Positions 22,218 through 30,727 of a DNA stretch of 64,000 nt are shown piece after piece. The stretch comes from Pseudoxanthomonas koreensis (GTDB lineage: Bacteria; Pseudomonadota; Gammaproteobacteria; Xanthomonadales; Xanthomonadaceae). Every line of letters starts with the position of its first letter. Position 1 is the stretch's first letter. Location of the stretch: assembly GCF_010093225.1 (NCBI RefSeq), contig NZ_PDWM01000006.1, positions 27,094 to 91,093 on the forward strand, given 5' to 3'. The notes beneath the pieces are model-generated. The model worked only from the letters and a program-made list of their open reading frames with translations. It ran no database searches and was not told the DNA's origin. Made by a program: the position numbers and the translations under genes.

Positions 22218-22760
22218 ATGTCACGAGCCTGGTGGGTGTTCCTGCTCTACGGGTTGCTTGCGATCGCCTTCGGCCTGTTCGCGCTCATCCGGCCGCAGTC
22301 CACGGTGTGGGTGATGATCATGGCCTTCGGCCTGCTGGCGCTGGGCGATGGCGTGGTCAGCATCATCAGCGTGCTGCGCAAGCAGGTGGCGCTGCCGAAC
22401 TGGCTGCTGGTGGTGTACGGCCTGGCCTCGATCGGCTTCGGCATCCTGGCGCTGTTGCAGCCGCAGATGGTGGCCACCGCGCTGGTGTGGCTGCTGGCGA
22501 TCTGGCTGGTGGTCGCCGGCATCGCCCGCATCGTGTTCGCGGTGCAGATGCGGCGGCTGGTGGAAGGCAACTGGCTGCTGGCGCTGAGTGGCCTGCTGGC
22601 GCTGCTGCTGGGCCTGCTGTTCCTGCTGCAGCCGGACATCGGCGTGGCCACCATCGCGATCTGGCTGGGCATCGGCGCGCTGCTGTTCGGCGTGCTGCAG
22701 CTGGCGCTGGCGTTCTACCTGTACCGGCGCTCGCGGCAGCTGACCACCGTCGGCCACTGA
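22218..22760 (+). CDS. HdeD-like acid-resistance membrane protein, second copy
   Basis: A 180-residue six-helix DUF308 protein, clearly paralogous to the preceding gene (LLYGLLAIAFGLFALIRPQS against LFGLIAIAFGLITMAKPFQ). It starts at an ATG after CTGGAG. The two probably form one transcript and may assemble together. Function in this organism is unknown. Confidence 0.85.
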   Translation: MSRAWWVFLLYGLLAIAFGLFALIRPQSTVWVMIMAFGLLALGDGVVSIISVLRKQVALPNWLLVVYGLASIGFGILALLQPQMVATALVWLLAIWLVVAGIARIVFAVQMRRLVEGNWLLALSGLLALLLGLLFLLQPDIGVATIAIWLGIGALLFGVLQLALAFYLYRRSRQLTTVGH

Positions 22761-22864
22761 GCGGGCGGCTGGCCAGGCGCCGGGCTGGCGGCCGCGGCGG
22801 GTTACGCTAGGCGCGGCGGCGGCATCCACGCACGCCGCCGCGCCTCTTCCCTTCCGGTCCCCGC

Positions 22865-23908
22865 ATGGCCCCGCGCAAACGCACGACTACCCGCGCCGTC
22901 ACCATCCTCGACGTGGCCCGGCACGCGGGCGTTTCGCCGATGACCGCCTCGCGGGTGATCAACGACAACCCGCGGGTGGCGCCGGAGCTGCGCGAACGGG
23001 TGCAGGCCTCGGTGCGCGAGCTGGGCTACCGGCCGAACCTGGCCGGGCGCTCGCTGCGCACCGCCGGCACCGCGCGGGTGGGCGTGCTGTATTCCAACCC
23101 CAGCGCGGCCTATCTCAACGAACTGATGCTGGGCATCCTCGAGCAGAGCAGCGCCAACGGCGTGCAGGTGCTGGTGGAGAAGTGCGGCGGCATCCACAGC
23201 CAGCGCGCGGCGCTGCAGCGGCTGCTGCAGGCCGGCGTGGACGGGATCATCCTGCCGCCGCCGCTGTGCGACTCGGCGCAGACCCTGCGCGAACTGGAGC
23301 AGCGGCGGATCCCGGTGGTCGCCGTGGCCACCGGCGCACCGGTGCCCGGGGTGGCCTCGGTGCGGATCGACGACTACCAGGGCGCCCGCGCCATGACCCG
23401 GCACCTGCTCGAGCTCGGCCACCGCCGCATCGGCTTCGTCCAGGGCGACCCGAAGCACACCCCGGCCGGGCTGCGCACCGCCGCCTTCCTCGAGACCATG
23501 GCCGAGGCCGGACTGCCGGTGCCGGCCGAGCTGCTGGCCGAAGGACTGTTCACCTACCGCTCCGGCCTGGCCGCCGCCACGCAGCTGCTGGCACGGCAGC
23601 CGCGCCCGACCGCGATCTTCTGCAGCAACGACGACATGGCCGCCGGTGCGATGGCGGTGGCCCACGGCCTGGGCCTGCGCATCCCCGGCGAACTGACCGT
23701 GGTCGGCTTCGACGACACCCCGGTGGCCACCACCCTGTGGCCGCAGCTGACCACCGTGCGCCAGCCGGTCAGCGCCATGGGCAAGGCCGCGATCGAGCTG
23801 GTGCTGGAGCAGATCCGGCGCCAGCGCGAAGGCCGCAGCGGCGAGGCGGTGCACCAGGTGATGAAGTACACCCTGGTCAAGCGCGATTCGGCGGCCGCAC
23901 CGGGCTGA
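22865..23908 (+). CDS. LacI-family transcriptional regulator
   Basis: A 347-residue repressor: N-terminal helix-turn-helix and hinge (VTILDVARHAGVSPMTASRVINDNPRV, then YRPNLAGRSLRTA), followed by a periplasmic-binding-protein-like sugar sensor (DGIILPPPL, CSNDDMAAGAM, GFDDTPVATTLWPQLTTV). It is followed by an AGE-family epimerase gene with a LacI-type palindrome between them. It probably senses a sugar related to the epimerase substrate (mannose, glucose or a derivative). Confidence 0.92.
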   Translation: MAPRKRTTTRAVTILDVARHAGVSPMTASRVINDNPRVAPELRERVQASVRELGYRPNLAGRSLRTAGTARVGVLYSNPSAAYLNELMLGILEQSSANGVQVLVEKCGGIHSQRAALQRLLQAGVDGIILPPPLCDSAQTLRELEQRRIPVVAVATGAPVPGVASVRIDDYQGARAMTRHLLELGHRRIGFVQGDPKHTPAGLRTAAFLETMAEAGLPVPAELLAEGLFTYRSGLAAATQLLARQPRPTAIFCSNDDMAAGAMAVAHGLGLRIPGELTVVGFDDTPVATTLWPQLTTVRQPVSAMGKAAIELVLEQIRRQREGRSGEAVHQVMKYTLVKRDSAAAPG

Positions 23909-23992
23909 ACGCGGCGGCGTGTCGCGCCGCCAGCACCCGCACCACGCCGACCGGCAGCACCGCAGTGCAGCATGTCGCTGAAATCCCGGGCT

Positions 23993-24004
23993 GGTAACCT
24001 TACC
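23993..24004. promoter_or_regulatory. Likely LacI-family operator
   Basis: GGTAACCTTACC is a 12-base perfect palindrome 53 bases before the epimerase start and 85 bases after the LacI gene. It has the form GGTAA-N2-TTACC seen in many LacI-family operators. The gene order makes the epimerase the most likely target. Confidence 0.55.
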
Positions 24005-24056
24005 TCGGACCCGGCACAGGACTGCCGGCGGGCAGCCAACGGCGAGGGCGCTGAGG

Positions 24057-25256
24057 ATGACGGCAGCACAGGCAGGCGCGGGTGCGACGCCCGATTTCCG
24101 CTCGCGCGAATTCCTGCTCGGGCACGTGCGCGACACGATGGCCTTCTACCACCCGCGCTGCATCGACCCGGCGGGCGGCTTCTTCCACTTCTTCAAGGAC
24201 GACGGCCGCGTCTACGACCGCCGTACCCGCCACCTGGTCAGCAGCACCCGCTTCGTCTTCAACTACTCGATGGCCTGGCAGGCCTTCGGCGAACCGGCGT
24301 ACCGCGACGCGGTGGCGCATGGGCTGGCGTTCCTGCGCGAGGCACACCGCAACCCGGACACCGGCGGCTACGTCTGGCTGCTGCACGACGGCCAGGTGCA
24401 GGACGCGACCAACCACTGCTACGGCCTGGCCTTCGTCGTGCTCGCCTACGCCAAGGGGCTGGAGGCGGGATTCGAGCAGGCGCGCGGATGGCTCGACGAA
24501 ACCTGGGCGCTGATGGAGCGCCATTTCTGGGAACCGCAACACGGCCTGTACGCCGACGAGGCCAGCGCCGACTGGGTCGTGTCCGGCTACCGCGGCCAGA
24601 ACGCGAACATGCACGCCTGCGAAGCCTGGCTGGCCGCGTTCGAGGCCAGCGGCGAGGAGCGCTACCTGCAACGCGCTGCATTGCTGGCCGAGAACATGAC
24701 CGGCCGCCAGGCCGCGCTGGCCGGCGGCCTGGTCTGGGAGCACTACGACCGCGGCTGGCGGGTGGACTGGGACTACAACCGCGGCGACCGCAGCAACATC
24801 TTCCGGCCGTGGGGCTTCCAGCCCGGCCACCAGGTGGAGTGGGCCAAGCTGCTGCTGCAACTGGACCGGCATGCACCGGCCGCCTGGCGCCTGCCGCGCG
24901 CGCGCAGGCTGTTCGACCGCGCCGTGGCGATGGCCTGGGACGGACAGCACGGCGGCCTGGTCTACGGCAACGAACCGGACGGGGCCTTCTACGATGAAGA
25001 CAAGTACTTCTGGGTGCAGGCCGAAGCGCTGGCCACCGCTGCGCTGCTGGGCGACCGCAGCGGCGAGGCCGCGTACTGGGACTGGTACGAGCGCATCTGG
25101 GCCTACAGCTGGACCCACTTCGTCGACCACGAACACGGCGCCTGGTACCGCATCCTCGCCCCGGACAACGGCAAGCTGACCGACGAGAAGAGCCCAGCGG
25201 GGAAGACGGACTACCACACGATGGGGGCGTGCTACGAAGTGTTGAAGGTGGTTTGA
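24057..25256 (+). CDS. AGE-family epimerase/isomerase
   Basis: A 399-residue (alpha/alpha)6-barrel enzyme of the N-acylglucosamine 2-epimerase superfamily. Visible landmarks are RFVFNYSMAW, the central histidine region DATNHCYGLAFVV, RGQNANMHACEAWL, and the catalytic-histidine stretch PWGFQPGHQVEWAKLLL, ending KTDYHTMGACYEVL. The sequence resembles proteobacterial mannose isomerase (mannose to fructose) more than GlcNAc 2-epimerase, but cellobiose 2-epimerase cannot be excluded. It is cytoplasmic, probably regulated by the LacI protein encoded just upstream. Confidence 0.87.
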   Translation: MTAAQAGAGATPDFRSREFLLGHVRDTMAFYHPRCIDPAGGFFHFFKDDGRVYDRRTRHLVSSTRFVFNYSMAWQAFGEPAYRDAVAHGLAFLREAHRNPDTGGYVWLLHDGQVQDATNHCYGLAFVVLAYAKGLEAGFEQARGWLDETWALMERHFWEPQHGLYADEASADWVVSGYRGQNANMHACEAWLAAFEASGEERYLQRAALLAENMTGRQAALAGGLVWEHYDRGWRVDWDYNRGDRSNIFRPWGFQPGHQVEWAKLLLQLDRHAPAAWRLPRARRLFDRAVAMAWDGQHGGLVYGNEPDGAFYDEDKYFWVQAEALATAALLGDRSGEAAYWDWYERIWAYSWTHFVDHEHGAWYRILAPDNGKLTDEKSPAGKTDYHTMGACYEVLKVV

Positions 25257-25285
25257 GGCGGCAGGGGCTGGCATACACTGCGCCC

Positions 25286-26116
25286 ATGCTCGACCTGCAC
25301 TACCACCTGCTGCCCGGCATCGACGACGGCGCCACCGACCTGGCGATGGCGCTGGAGATGGCGCGCATGTCGGTGGCCGATGGGGTCACCACGGTGGCCT
25401 GCACCCCGCACATCTATCCGGGGCTGTACGACAACACCCGCGACGGCATCGTCGACGCGATCGCCCGGCTGCAGGCGGCGCTGGACGATGCCGGCATCCC
25501 CCTGCGCCTGGTCGAGGGCGCCGACGTGCACCTGGATCCGGGCCTGGTCGAGGGCATCCGCGGCGGCCGCATCCCGACCCTGGCAGGCTCGCGCTACCTG
25601 CTGCTGGAACCGCCGCACCATGTCGCCCCGCCCAACTTCGAGGGCGTGGTGTTCGAGCTGATGGCCGCCGGCTTCATCCCGGTGGTCACCCATCCCGAGC
25701 GTCTCAGCTGGGTCGAGACCCACTACGACCTGTTCGTGCGCCTGGCCCGGCGCGGGGCCTGGATGCAGATCACCGCCGGCGCGCTGACCGGCCGCTTCGG
25801 CCGCCGCCCCGGCTACTGGGCCGCGCGTTTCGTCGACGAAGGCCACTGCATGATCCTGGCCACCGACGCCCACCACCCGCGGCGGCGCCCGCCGCTGCTG
25901 GCCGAAGCGCACGAGGCGGCGATCGCCCGGGTCGGCGCCGAGGAGGCCCGGCACATGGTCCAGACCCGCCCGGCCGGGATCGTCGCCAACCTGGCCCCGC
26001 ACGAACTGCCCCCCGCGCTGGACGGCCGCCTGCCGGCGGACCGCGAAGGCGCGCGCGGCCCAGGGCCGCTGACACGGATGCTGCGCCGGGTGGGCATCGG
26101 CCGCCGCGCGATGTGA
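25286..26116 (+). CDS. CpsB/CapC-type PHP tyrosine phosphatase
   Basis: A 276-residue PHP-domain protein. Metal-binding motifs are DLHYHLLPGIDDGATD at the N-terminus, CTPHIYPG, VTHPERL and ATDAHHPRRRPP. These are the markers of manganese-dependent phosphotyrosine phosphatases that reset bacterial tyrosine kinases controlling capsule export. The BY-kinase gene lies 870 bases downstream, so it is the likely partner. This gene begins the exopolysaccharide locus. The start is ATG 25286. Confidence 0.88.
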   Translation: MLDLHYHLLPGIDDGATDLAMALEMARMSVADGVTTVACTPHIYPGLYDNTRDGIVDAIARLQAALDDAGIPLRLVEGADVHLDPGLVEGIRGGRIPTLAGSRYLLLEPPHHVAPPNFEGVVFELMAAGFIPVVTHPERLSWVETHYDLFVRLARRGAWMQITAGALTGRFGRRPGYWAARFVDEGHCMILATDAHHPRRRPPLLAEAHEAAIARVGAEEARHMVQTRPAGIVANLAPHELPPALDGRLPADREGARGPGPLTRMLRRVGIGRRAM

Positions 26117-26243
26117 AAAGTGTGAACCGTGGAGCGGATTCCGGGTTGCGGCTATGATCGTGGCCTGTCCCGGGGGGGATCCAGTCGCCACGCCGTCGCC
26201 GGCAGCCCCGGGCCCGTCTGTCCGTGATGTCCTGGAAGCCGCC

Positions 26244-26948
26244 GTGAAAGCCGTCCTGTACCGCCTGTCCACTCCCTTGCTGCTGGTCCTGCTGGCCGGC
26301 TGCGTCAGTTCCGGCGAGATCCGCAACGTGGAGCAGGGCAGTTCGTTGCCGCCGCCGGACACCACCAACGCCATCGGCGCCTACGAAGGCACCAGCGAGT
26401 ACCGGCTGGGCGCCAACGACCAGGTCGAGATCACCATCTTCGGCGTCGAGGAACTGACCAAGACCGTGCGGATCAACTCCAACGGCCAGATCTCGCTGCC
26501 GCTGATCGGCAGCGTGCCGGTCGGCGGCATGACCATCCCCGAGCTGGAGACGGAGCTGACCCGCCGCTACGCCGCCAGCTACCTGCAGGACCCGCAGGTC
26601 ACCGTGTACGTGAAGGAATTCGCCAGCCAGCGGATCACCTTCGAGGGCGCGATCAAGCAGCCGGGGATCTATCCGCTGACCGGCAAGACCACCCTGCTGC
26701 AGGGCATCGCCACCGCCAAGGGCCTGGACACGCTGGCCGACATGGGCGGCGTGGTGCTGTTCCGCGAGGTCGACGGCAAGAAGATGGCAGCGGTCTACGA
26801 CATCCGCGACCTGCGCAGCGGCAGGGTCGAGGACCCGCAGCTCTACGGCGACGACATCGTCGTGATCGAACAGTCGGGCAGCAAGACCGCGCTGCGCCGC
26901 TTCATCGAATCGGTGCCGGCGATCGGCTTCTTCCTGACGCCGTTCTGA
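26244..26948 (+). CDS. Polysaccharide export outer-membrane lipoprotein (OPX, GumB/Wza-like)
   Basis: A 234-residue lipoprotein: signal ending LLAGC with the lipidated Cys at residue 20, the polysaccharide export domain YRLGANDQVEITIFGVEELTKTV (about 50-72), and a SLBB repeat (ITFEGAIKQPGIYPL). It is short, like GumB of the xanthan system, and lacks the long C-terminal helix of E. coli Wza. It would form the outer-membrane exit with the co-polymerase encoded next. A GTG at 26244, after GGAAG, fits the signal peptide; the frame extends to an ATG at 26154 that gives an implausible N-terminus. Confidence 0.9.
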   Translation: MKAVLYRLSTPLLLVLLAGCVSSGEIRNVEQGSSLPPPDTTNAIGAYEGTSEYRLGANDQVEITIFGVEELTKTVRINSNGQISLPLIGSVPVGGMTIPELETELTRRYAASYLQDPQVTVYVKEFASQRITFEGAIKQPGIYPLTGKTTLLQGIATAKGLDTLADMGGVVLFREVDGKKMAAVYDIRDLRSGRVEDPQLYGDDIVVIEQSGSKTALRRFIESVPAIGFFLTPF

Positions 26949-26984
26949 TCCCGTCTTCGCTTTCGACCCGGACACTCCCGCCGC

Positions 26985-29273
26985 ATGAACAACCCGAACC
27001 TGCCTGTCGGACCATTGGGTGAAGACCCGATGCAGCTTCCGGCGCGACGCGATGTCGAACAGGGGCTCGCTCCCCACCACAGCGCCGTGGTGCTGGACCT
27101 GCTCCGCGAAGGCCAGAAGGACAACCCCGACGAGATCGACCTGCTCGCCTACTGGCGGATGCTGGTCAAGCGGCGCTGGCTGGTGCTGTCGGTGGTGGCC
27201 GCCTGCGCCGCCATCGCGCTGGTGATGACGCTGATGGCCACGCCGATGTACCGGGCCACGACGGTGGTCAAGGTCGACAGCGTTTCGTCGCAGATGGTGC
27301 AGATCGGCGAACTCAGCACCCCCTTGTGGGGCGGTTGGGATCCCGAGTTCCTCACCACCCAGGTCGGCATCCTGACCAGCCGCAACCTGGCCGAGCGGAT
27401 CGCCGAGGACCTCAGGCTGGATCGCACCGCGCTGGCGAAGCTGCGCCCACCGTCCTGGCTGGAACGGCTCAAGGGCACCGTGCGGCCCACCGAAGCGGCC
27501 ACCGACGCCGTGCCCCCGGCCAGCGACGCGAAGATGGCCGCGGCCGATCTTGCGGCCGGCACCGGCACGATCATGGGCGGCCTGTCGGTCGAGCCGCAGC
27601 TGAACTCCAAGCTGGTCAACATCTCCTATTCCAGCCCGGTGCCGCAGTTCGCGGCGCGAGTGGCCAACGCGGTCGCCGATGGCTATATCGCCGCGGAACT
27701 GGAACGCGCCTACGGCGCCAACGCCTACGCCAAGAAGTACCTGGAAGACCAGTTGCAGGAGACCAAGGCCAAGCTCGAGCAGTCCGAGCGCGCACTGGTC
27801 GAATTCGCCCTGAAGGAAAACCTGGTCAACCTCGGCGAGGGCCAGTCGCTGGCCGGGCAGAACCTGGGCACGATCAACACCTCGCTGGCCGAGGTCCAGG
27901 CGCAGCGCATCCGCGCGCAGGCACGCTGGACGCAGCTGCAGGCCAACGACAGCCTGCCGCAAGACCTGATGGGCAGCTCGCTGGTGCCGACCCTGCGCCA
28001 GCAGCGCGCCGACCTGCAGCGGCAGTACCAGGAGAAGCTGCTGGTATTCAAGCCGGACTACCCGGACATGCAGCGGCTCAAGGGCCAGATCGACGAGATG
28101 GACCGGCAGATTTCCGCGGAGATCGGCAACGTGCGCCGTTCGGTGCGCGCCGAGTACGATGCTGCCATTGCCCAGGAAGAACTGCTGAAGGGCCAGCTGG
28201 CCTCGCTGCGCACCGAGTCGCTGGACACCGACAGCCGCAGCATCCAGTACAACATCCTGCGCCGCGAGGCCGACACCAGCCGCCAGCTCTACGACAGCCT
28301 GCTGCAGCGCTACAAGATGATCGGCGCGGCCAGCGACATCCGCCCCAACAACATCGCCGTCATCGACCGCGCCCAGGTCCCGGGCGGCGCCTACAGCCCC
28401 AACAGCACCACGAACCTGGCCGCCGGCCTGTTCATCGGCCTGCTGCTGGGCGTGGCCCTGGCGCTCCTGCTCGAGTTCCTGGACGACACGCTGAAGACCC
28501 CGGAAGACGTCGAGCAGAAGCTGCGCATGCCGGTGCTGGGCATCATCCCCAAACTGGGCGCGAAGCAGTCGGTGGCCGAGGCGACGAAGGACCTGCGCTC
28601 GGCATTCTCCGAGGCCTACCGTTCAGTGCGCACCGCGCTGCAGTTCTCCACCGACCACGGCGTGCCGAAGGTACTGCTGCTCACCAGCTCCGTCCCCGGC
28701 GAGGGCAAGTCGACCTCGGCGCTGGCGCTGGCACGCAACTTCGCCCAGCTCGGCAAGCGCGTGCTGCTGATCGAGGCGGACATGCGCAACCCGTCGCTGC
28801 ACCGGAGCCTGGCGCAACGCAGCGACCAGGGCCTGAGCAACCTGCTGGCCGGCGCGGCCACCCTGCAGGACGTGATCATCGACAGCGGCGACGCACGCCT
28901 GGACGTGATCCTCTCCGGCCCACTGCCGCCCAATCCCGCCGAACTGCTGTCCGGCTCGCGACTGGTGTCGCTGCTGAGCATCGCCGCCCAGCACTACGAC
29001 CAGGTTGTGATCGACGGCCCGCCGGTGATGGGTATTGCCGATGGCCCGCTGCTGGCCAGCAGCGCCGACGCCACGATGCTGGTGGTCGATTCCGGGCGCA
29101 CCAAGATCAGCAACGCGCAGACCGCACTCAAGCGCCTGCTGTCGACCCGTTCGCACGTGATCGGGGTGCTGCTGACCAAGTACGACGCCAAGGCCGCCGG
29201 CTACGGCTACCAGTACGAGGGCTACTACGCGTACGGCGGCGCCCCGGCCCGCCTCCCCGGGAAGAAGCGCTAG
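26985..29273 (+). CDS. BY-kinase: polysaccharide co-polymerase with tyrosine autokinase domain
   Basis: A 762-residue inner-membrane protein (Wzc/GumC-like) that controls chain length and export. Order: cytoplasmic N-terminus, TM1 (about 58-80), Wzz domain, long coiled coil (about 240-430), TM2 (about 475-500), and a cytoplasmic kinase with Walker A SVPGEGKST (about 569-577), Walker A' LLIEADMRNP and Walker B VVIDGPPV. The C-terminal tail is a tyrosine cluster (YGYQYEGYYAYGG) that is autophosphorylated in trans. The PHP phosphatase at 25286 should oppose it. Confidence 0.95.
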   Translation: MNNPNLPVGPLGEDPMQLPARRDVEQGLAPHHSAVVLDLLREGQKDNPDEIDLLAYWRMLVKRRWLVLSVVAACAAIALVMTLMATPMYRATTVVKVDSVSSQMVQIGELSTPLWGGWDPEFLTTQVGILTSRNLAERIAEDLRLDRTALAKLRPPSWLERLKGTVRPTEAATDAVPPASDAKMAAADLAAGTGTIMGGLSVEPQLNSKLVNISYSSPVPQFAARVANAVADGYIAAELERAYGANAYAKKYLEDQLQETKAKLEQSERALVEFALKENLVNLGEGQSLAGQNLGTINTSLAEVQAQRIRAQARWTQLQANDSLPQDLMGSSLVPTLRQQRADLQRQYQEKLLVFKPDYPDMQRLKGQIDEMDRQISAEIGNVRRSVRAEYDAAIAQEELLKGQLASLRTESLDTDSRSIQYNILRREADTSRQLYDSLLQRYKMIGAASDIRPNNIAVIDRAQVPGGAYSPNSTTNLAAGLFIGLLLGVALALLLEFLDDTLKTPEDVEQKLRMPVLGIIPKLGAKQSVAEATKDLRSAFSEAYRSVRTALQFSTDHGVPKVLLLTSSVPGEGKSTSALALARNFAQLGKRVLLIEADMRNPSLHRSLAQRSDQGLSNLLAGAATLQDVIIDSGDARLDVILSGPLPPNPAELLSGSRLVSLLSIAAQHYDQVVIDGPPVMGIADGPLLASSADATMLVVDSGRTKISNAQTALKRLLSTRSHVIGVLLTKYDAKAAGYGYQYEGYYAYGGAPARLPGKKR

Positions 29274-29281
29274 GCGACCGC

Positions 29282-30727
29282 ATGCCCAGGGAAGGTGCGC
29301 TGGCGCTGGCGATCGCCCTGTTCCAGGAACCGGGCCTGCGCCACGACTGGCGGCTGGAACCGCTGCCGGCGGACATCGGCCGGCTGCTGGCCCTGGTCGG
29401 TGGCGAACCGCGCCGGCTGGAACAGGCCGCCGCCGCGCTGGATACCGGGCCGGAGGACCTGCTGCAGGCGGCGCGGTTCTACGTCCAGGAGATCCTGCTG
29501 TTCGCCGGCGCCGACGACCGCCGCCTGCTCGGGCTGGCCGCCGGCGACGGCCCGGAGACCCTCCGCAGCCACTACCGCTACCTGCAGTCCTGGCTGCACC
29601 CGGACCGTGGCGGCGAGGGGCGCGCCGAAACCATCCACGCCGCCCGGATCAACGCAGCATGGAACCGGCTGCGTGCCGCCCCCTTCGAGACGGTCGCCCC
29701 GGCGCCCGAAGCGGGGGGAAGCCCCGGGCACGCGCCCGTGGCGATGCCGGCCACCCGCGTCCAGCACTGGGTGCGGGTGGAGGAAGAAGCGGAGCGGCGG
29801 CCCCGGCGCTGGTTGCTGGCGATCCCGGTGGCCATCGCCATCGGCGGTGGCTGGCTGTGCCTGGCCTCGCCCCCGCCGACCGCGCACGGCGACGCCTGGC
29901 CCGGCAACGGGGAAGGCGAAACGGCCGCGGCCACAGTGACGGCCGTCCGGCCAACCTCAGCGGACGCAACTCCCGCGTCCGAAGTGCCGCAGCAGGCTCT
30001 CACCATCCCGCAGCCTCCGCACCATGCCGGCGAAACGCCACACGGCATTCCAGCGGCGGTCCGGCCACCGGGGCCCGCGCCCCCCAGCACCTGGCGCCCC
30101 GCCACGGCGCATCCCGCGACATCCGTCGCAACCATGCCCGCCCCCGCCGATGCCCGATCGTCGCCTCGCGACGGGGTCGCCGACATCGCCGCAGGCGCCG
30201 CACACCCGATCCCGCCGGTTCCCGCGTCCGGCCTGCCGGCCGCCGTGCACGCCACCGCCACCGCCGCGACGCGGCCCCCCGGCACATCCGTTTCCGGCGA
30301 AGCCCCGGCCCCGGCGGCGAACGGGCAAGCACCACCGAACACGGACGCCACGGGACCGGTCTTCGCCGCCGCCGTCCCCGACCTCGCCGCACCCGACCTG
30401 GCCGGGCGCGACCTCGCCGCCCAGCGGCGCGGCGACACGCTGCTGGCCTACCTGACCCGCCGGCAAGCCACGCCACCGCCGATCTGGCACAGCGGCCAGG
30501 CACTGGACGCCGCCACCGCGATCCAGCGCGACCTGGCCGCAGGCGGCAGGCGCCGGCCGCAGGTCCTCCACGCCCAGGCGCACTGGCAGATCGAGTCCAG
30601 GCACGCGCGCCTGCAAGTGCCGGTCGAGCCGGCCGACCGCAGCGGCCCGCGCCTGCTGAGCGCCGGCCTGCGCTGGCAGAACGACGCCTGGTGGGTGGAG
30701 TCGATCGCGCTGGAGGACGTGCGTTGA
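29282..30727 (+). CDS. Membrane-anchored J-domain protein of the EPS locus
   Basis: A 481-residue protein of unknown function. Residues about 85-125 form a J-like domain with the invariant HPD followed by RGG (about 104-109), so it probably stimulates an Hsp70/DnaK ATPase. A transmembrane helix follows (WLLAIPVAIAIGGGWLCLA, about 178-196). Residues 200-375 are rich in Pro, Ala and Thr and likely extend through the periplasm. A small folded C-terminal domain (about 385-481, with WHSGQALDAATAIQRDL and LQVPVEPADRSG) is not recognised. It starts 8 bases after the kinase gene and its stop overlaps the next gene. A J-domain protein in a polysaccharide export operon is unusual. Confidence 0.75.
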   Translation: MPREGALALAIALFQEPGLRHDWRLEPLPADIGRLLALVGGEPRRLEQAAAALDTGPEDLLQAARFYVQEILLFAGADDRRLLGLAAGDGPETLRSHYRYLQSWLHPDRGGEGRAETIHAARINAAWNRLRAAPFETVAPAPEAGGSPGHAPVAMPATRVQHWVRVEEEAERRPRRWLLAIPVAIAIGGGWLCLASPPPTAHGDAWPGNGEGETAAATVTAVRPTSADATPASEVPQQALTIPQPPHHAGETPHGIPAAVRPPGPAPPSTWRPATAHPATSVATMPAPADARSSPRDGVADIAAGAAHPIPPVPASGLPAAVHATATAATRPPGTSVSGEAPAPAANGQAPPNTDATGPVFAAAVPDLAAPDLAGRDLAAQRRGDTLLAYLTRRQATPPPIWHSGQALDAATAIQRDLAAGGRRRPQVLHAQAHWQIESRHARLQVPVEPADRSGPRLLSAGLRWQNDAWWVESIALEDVR

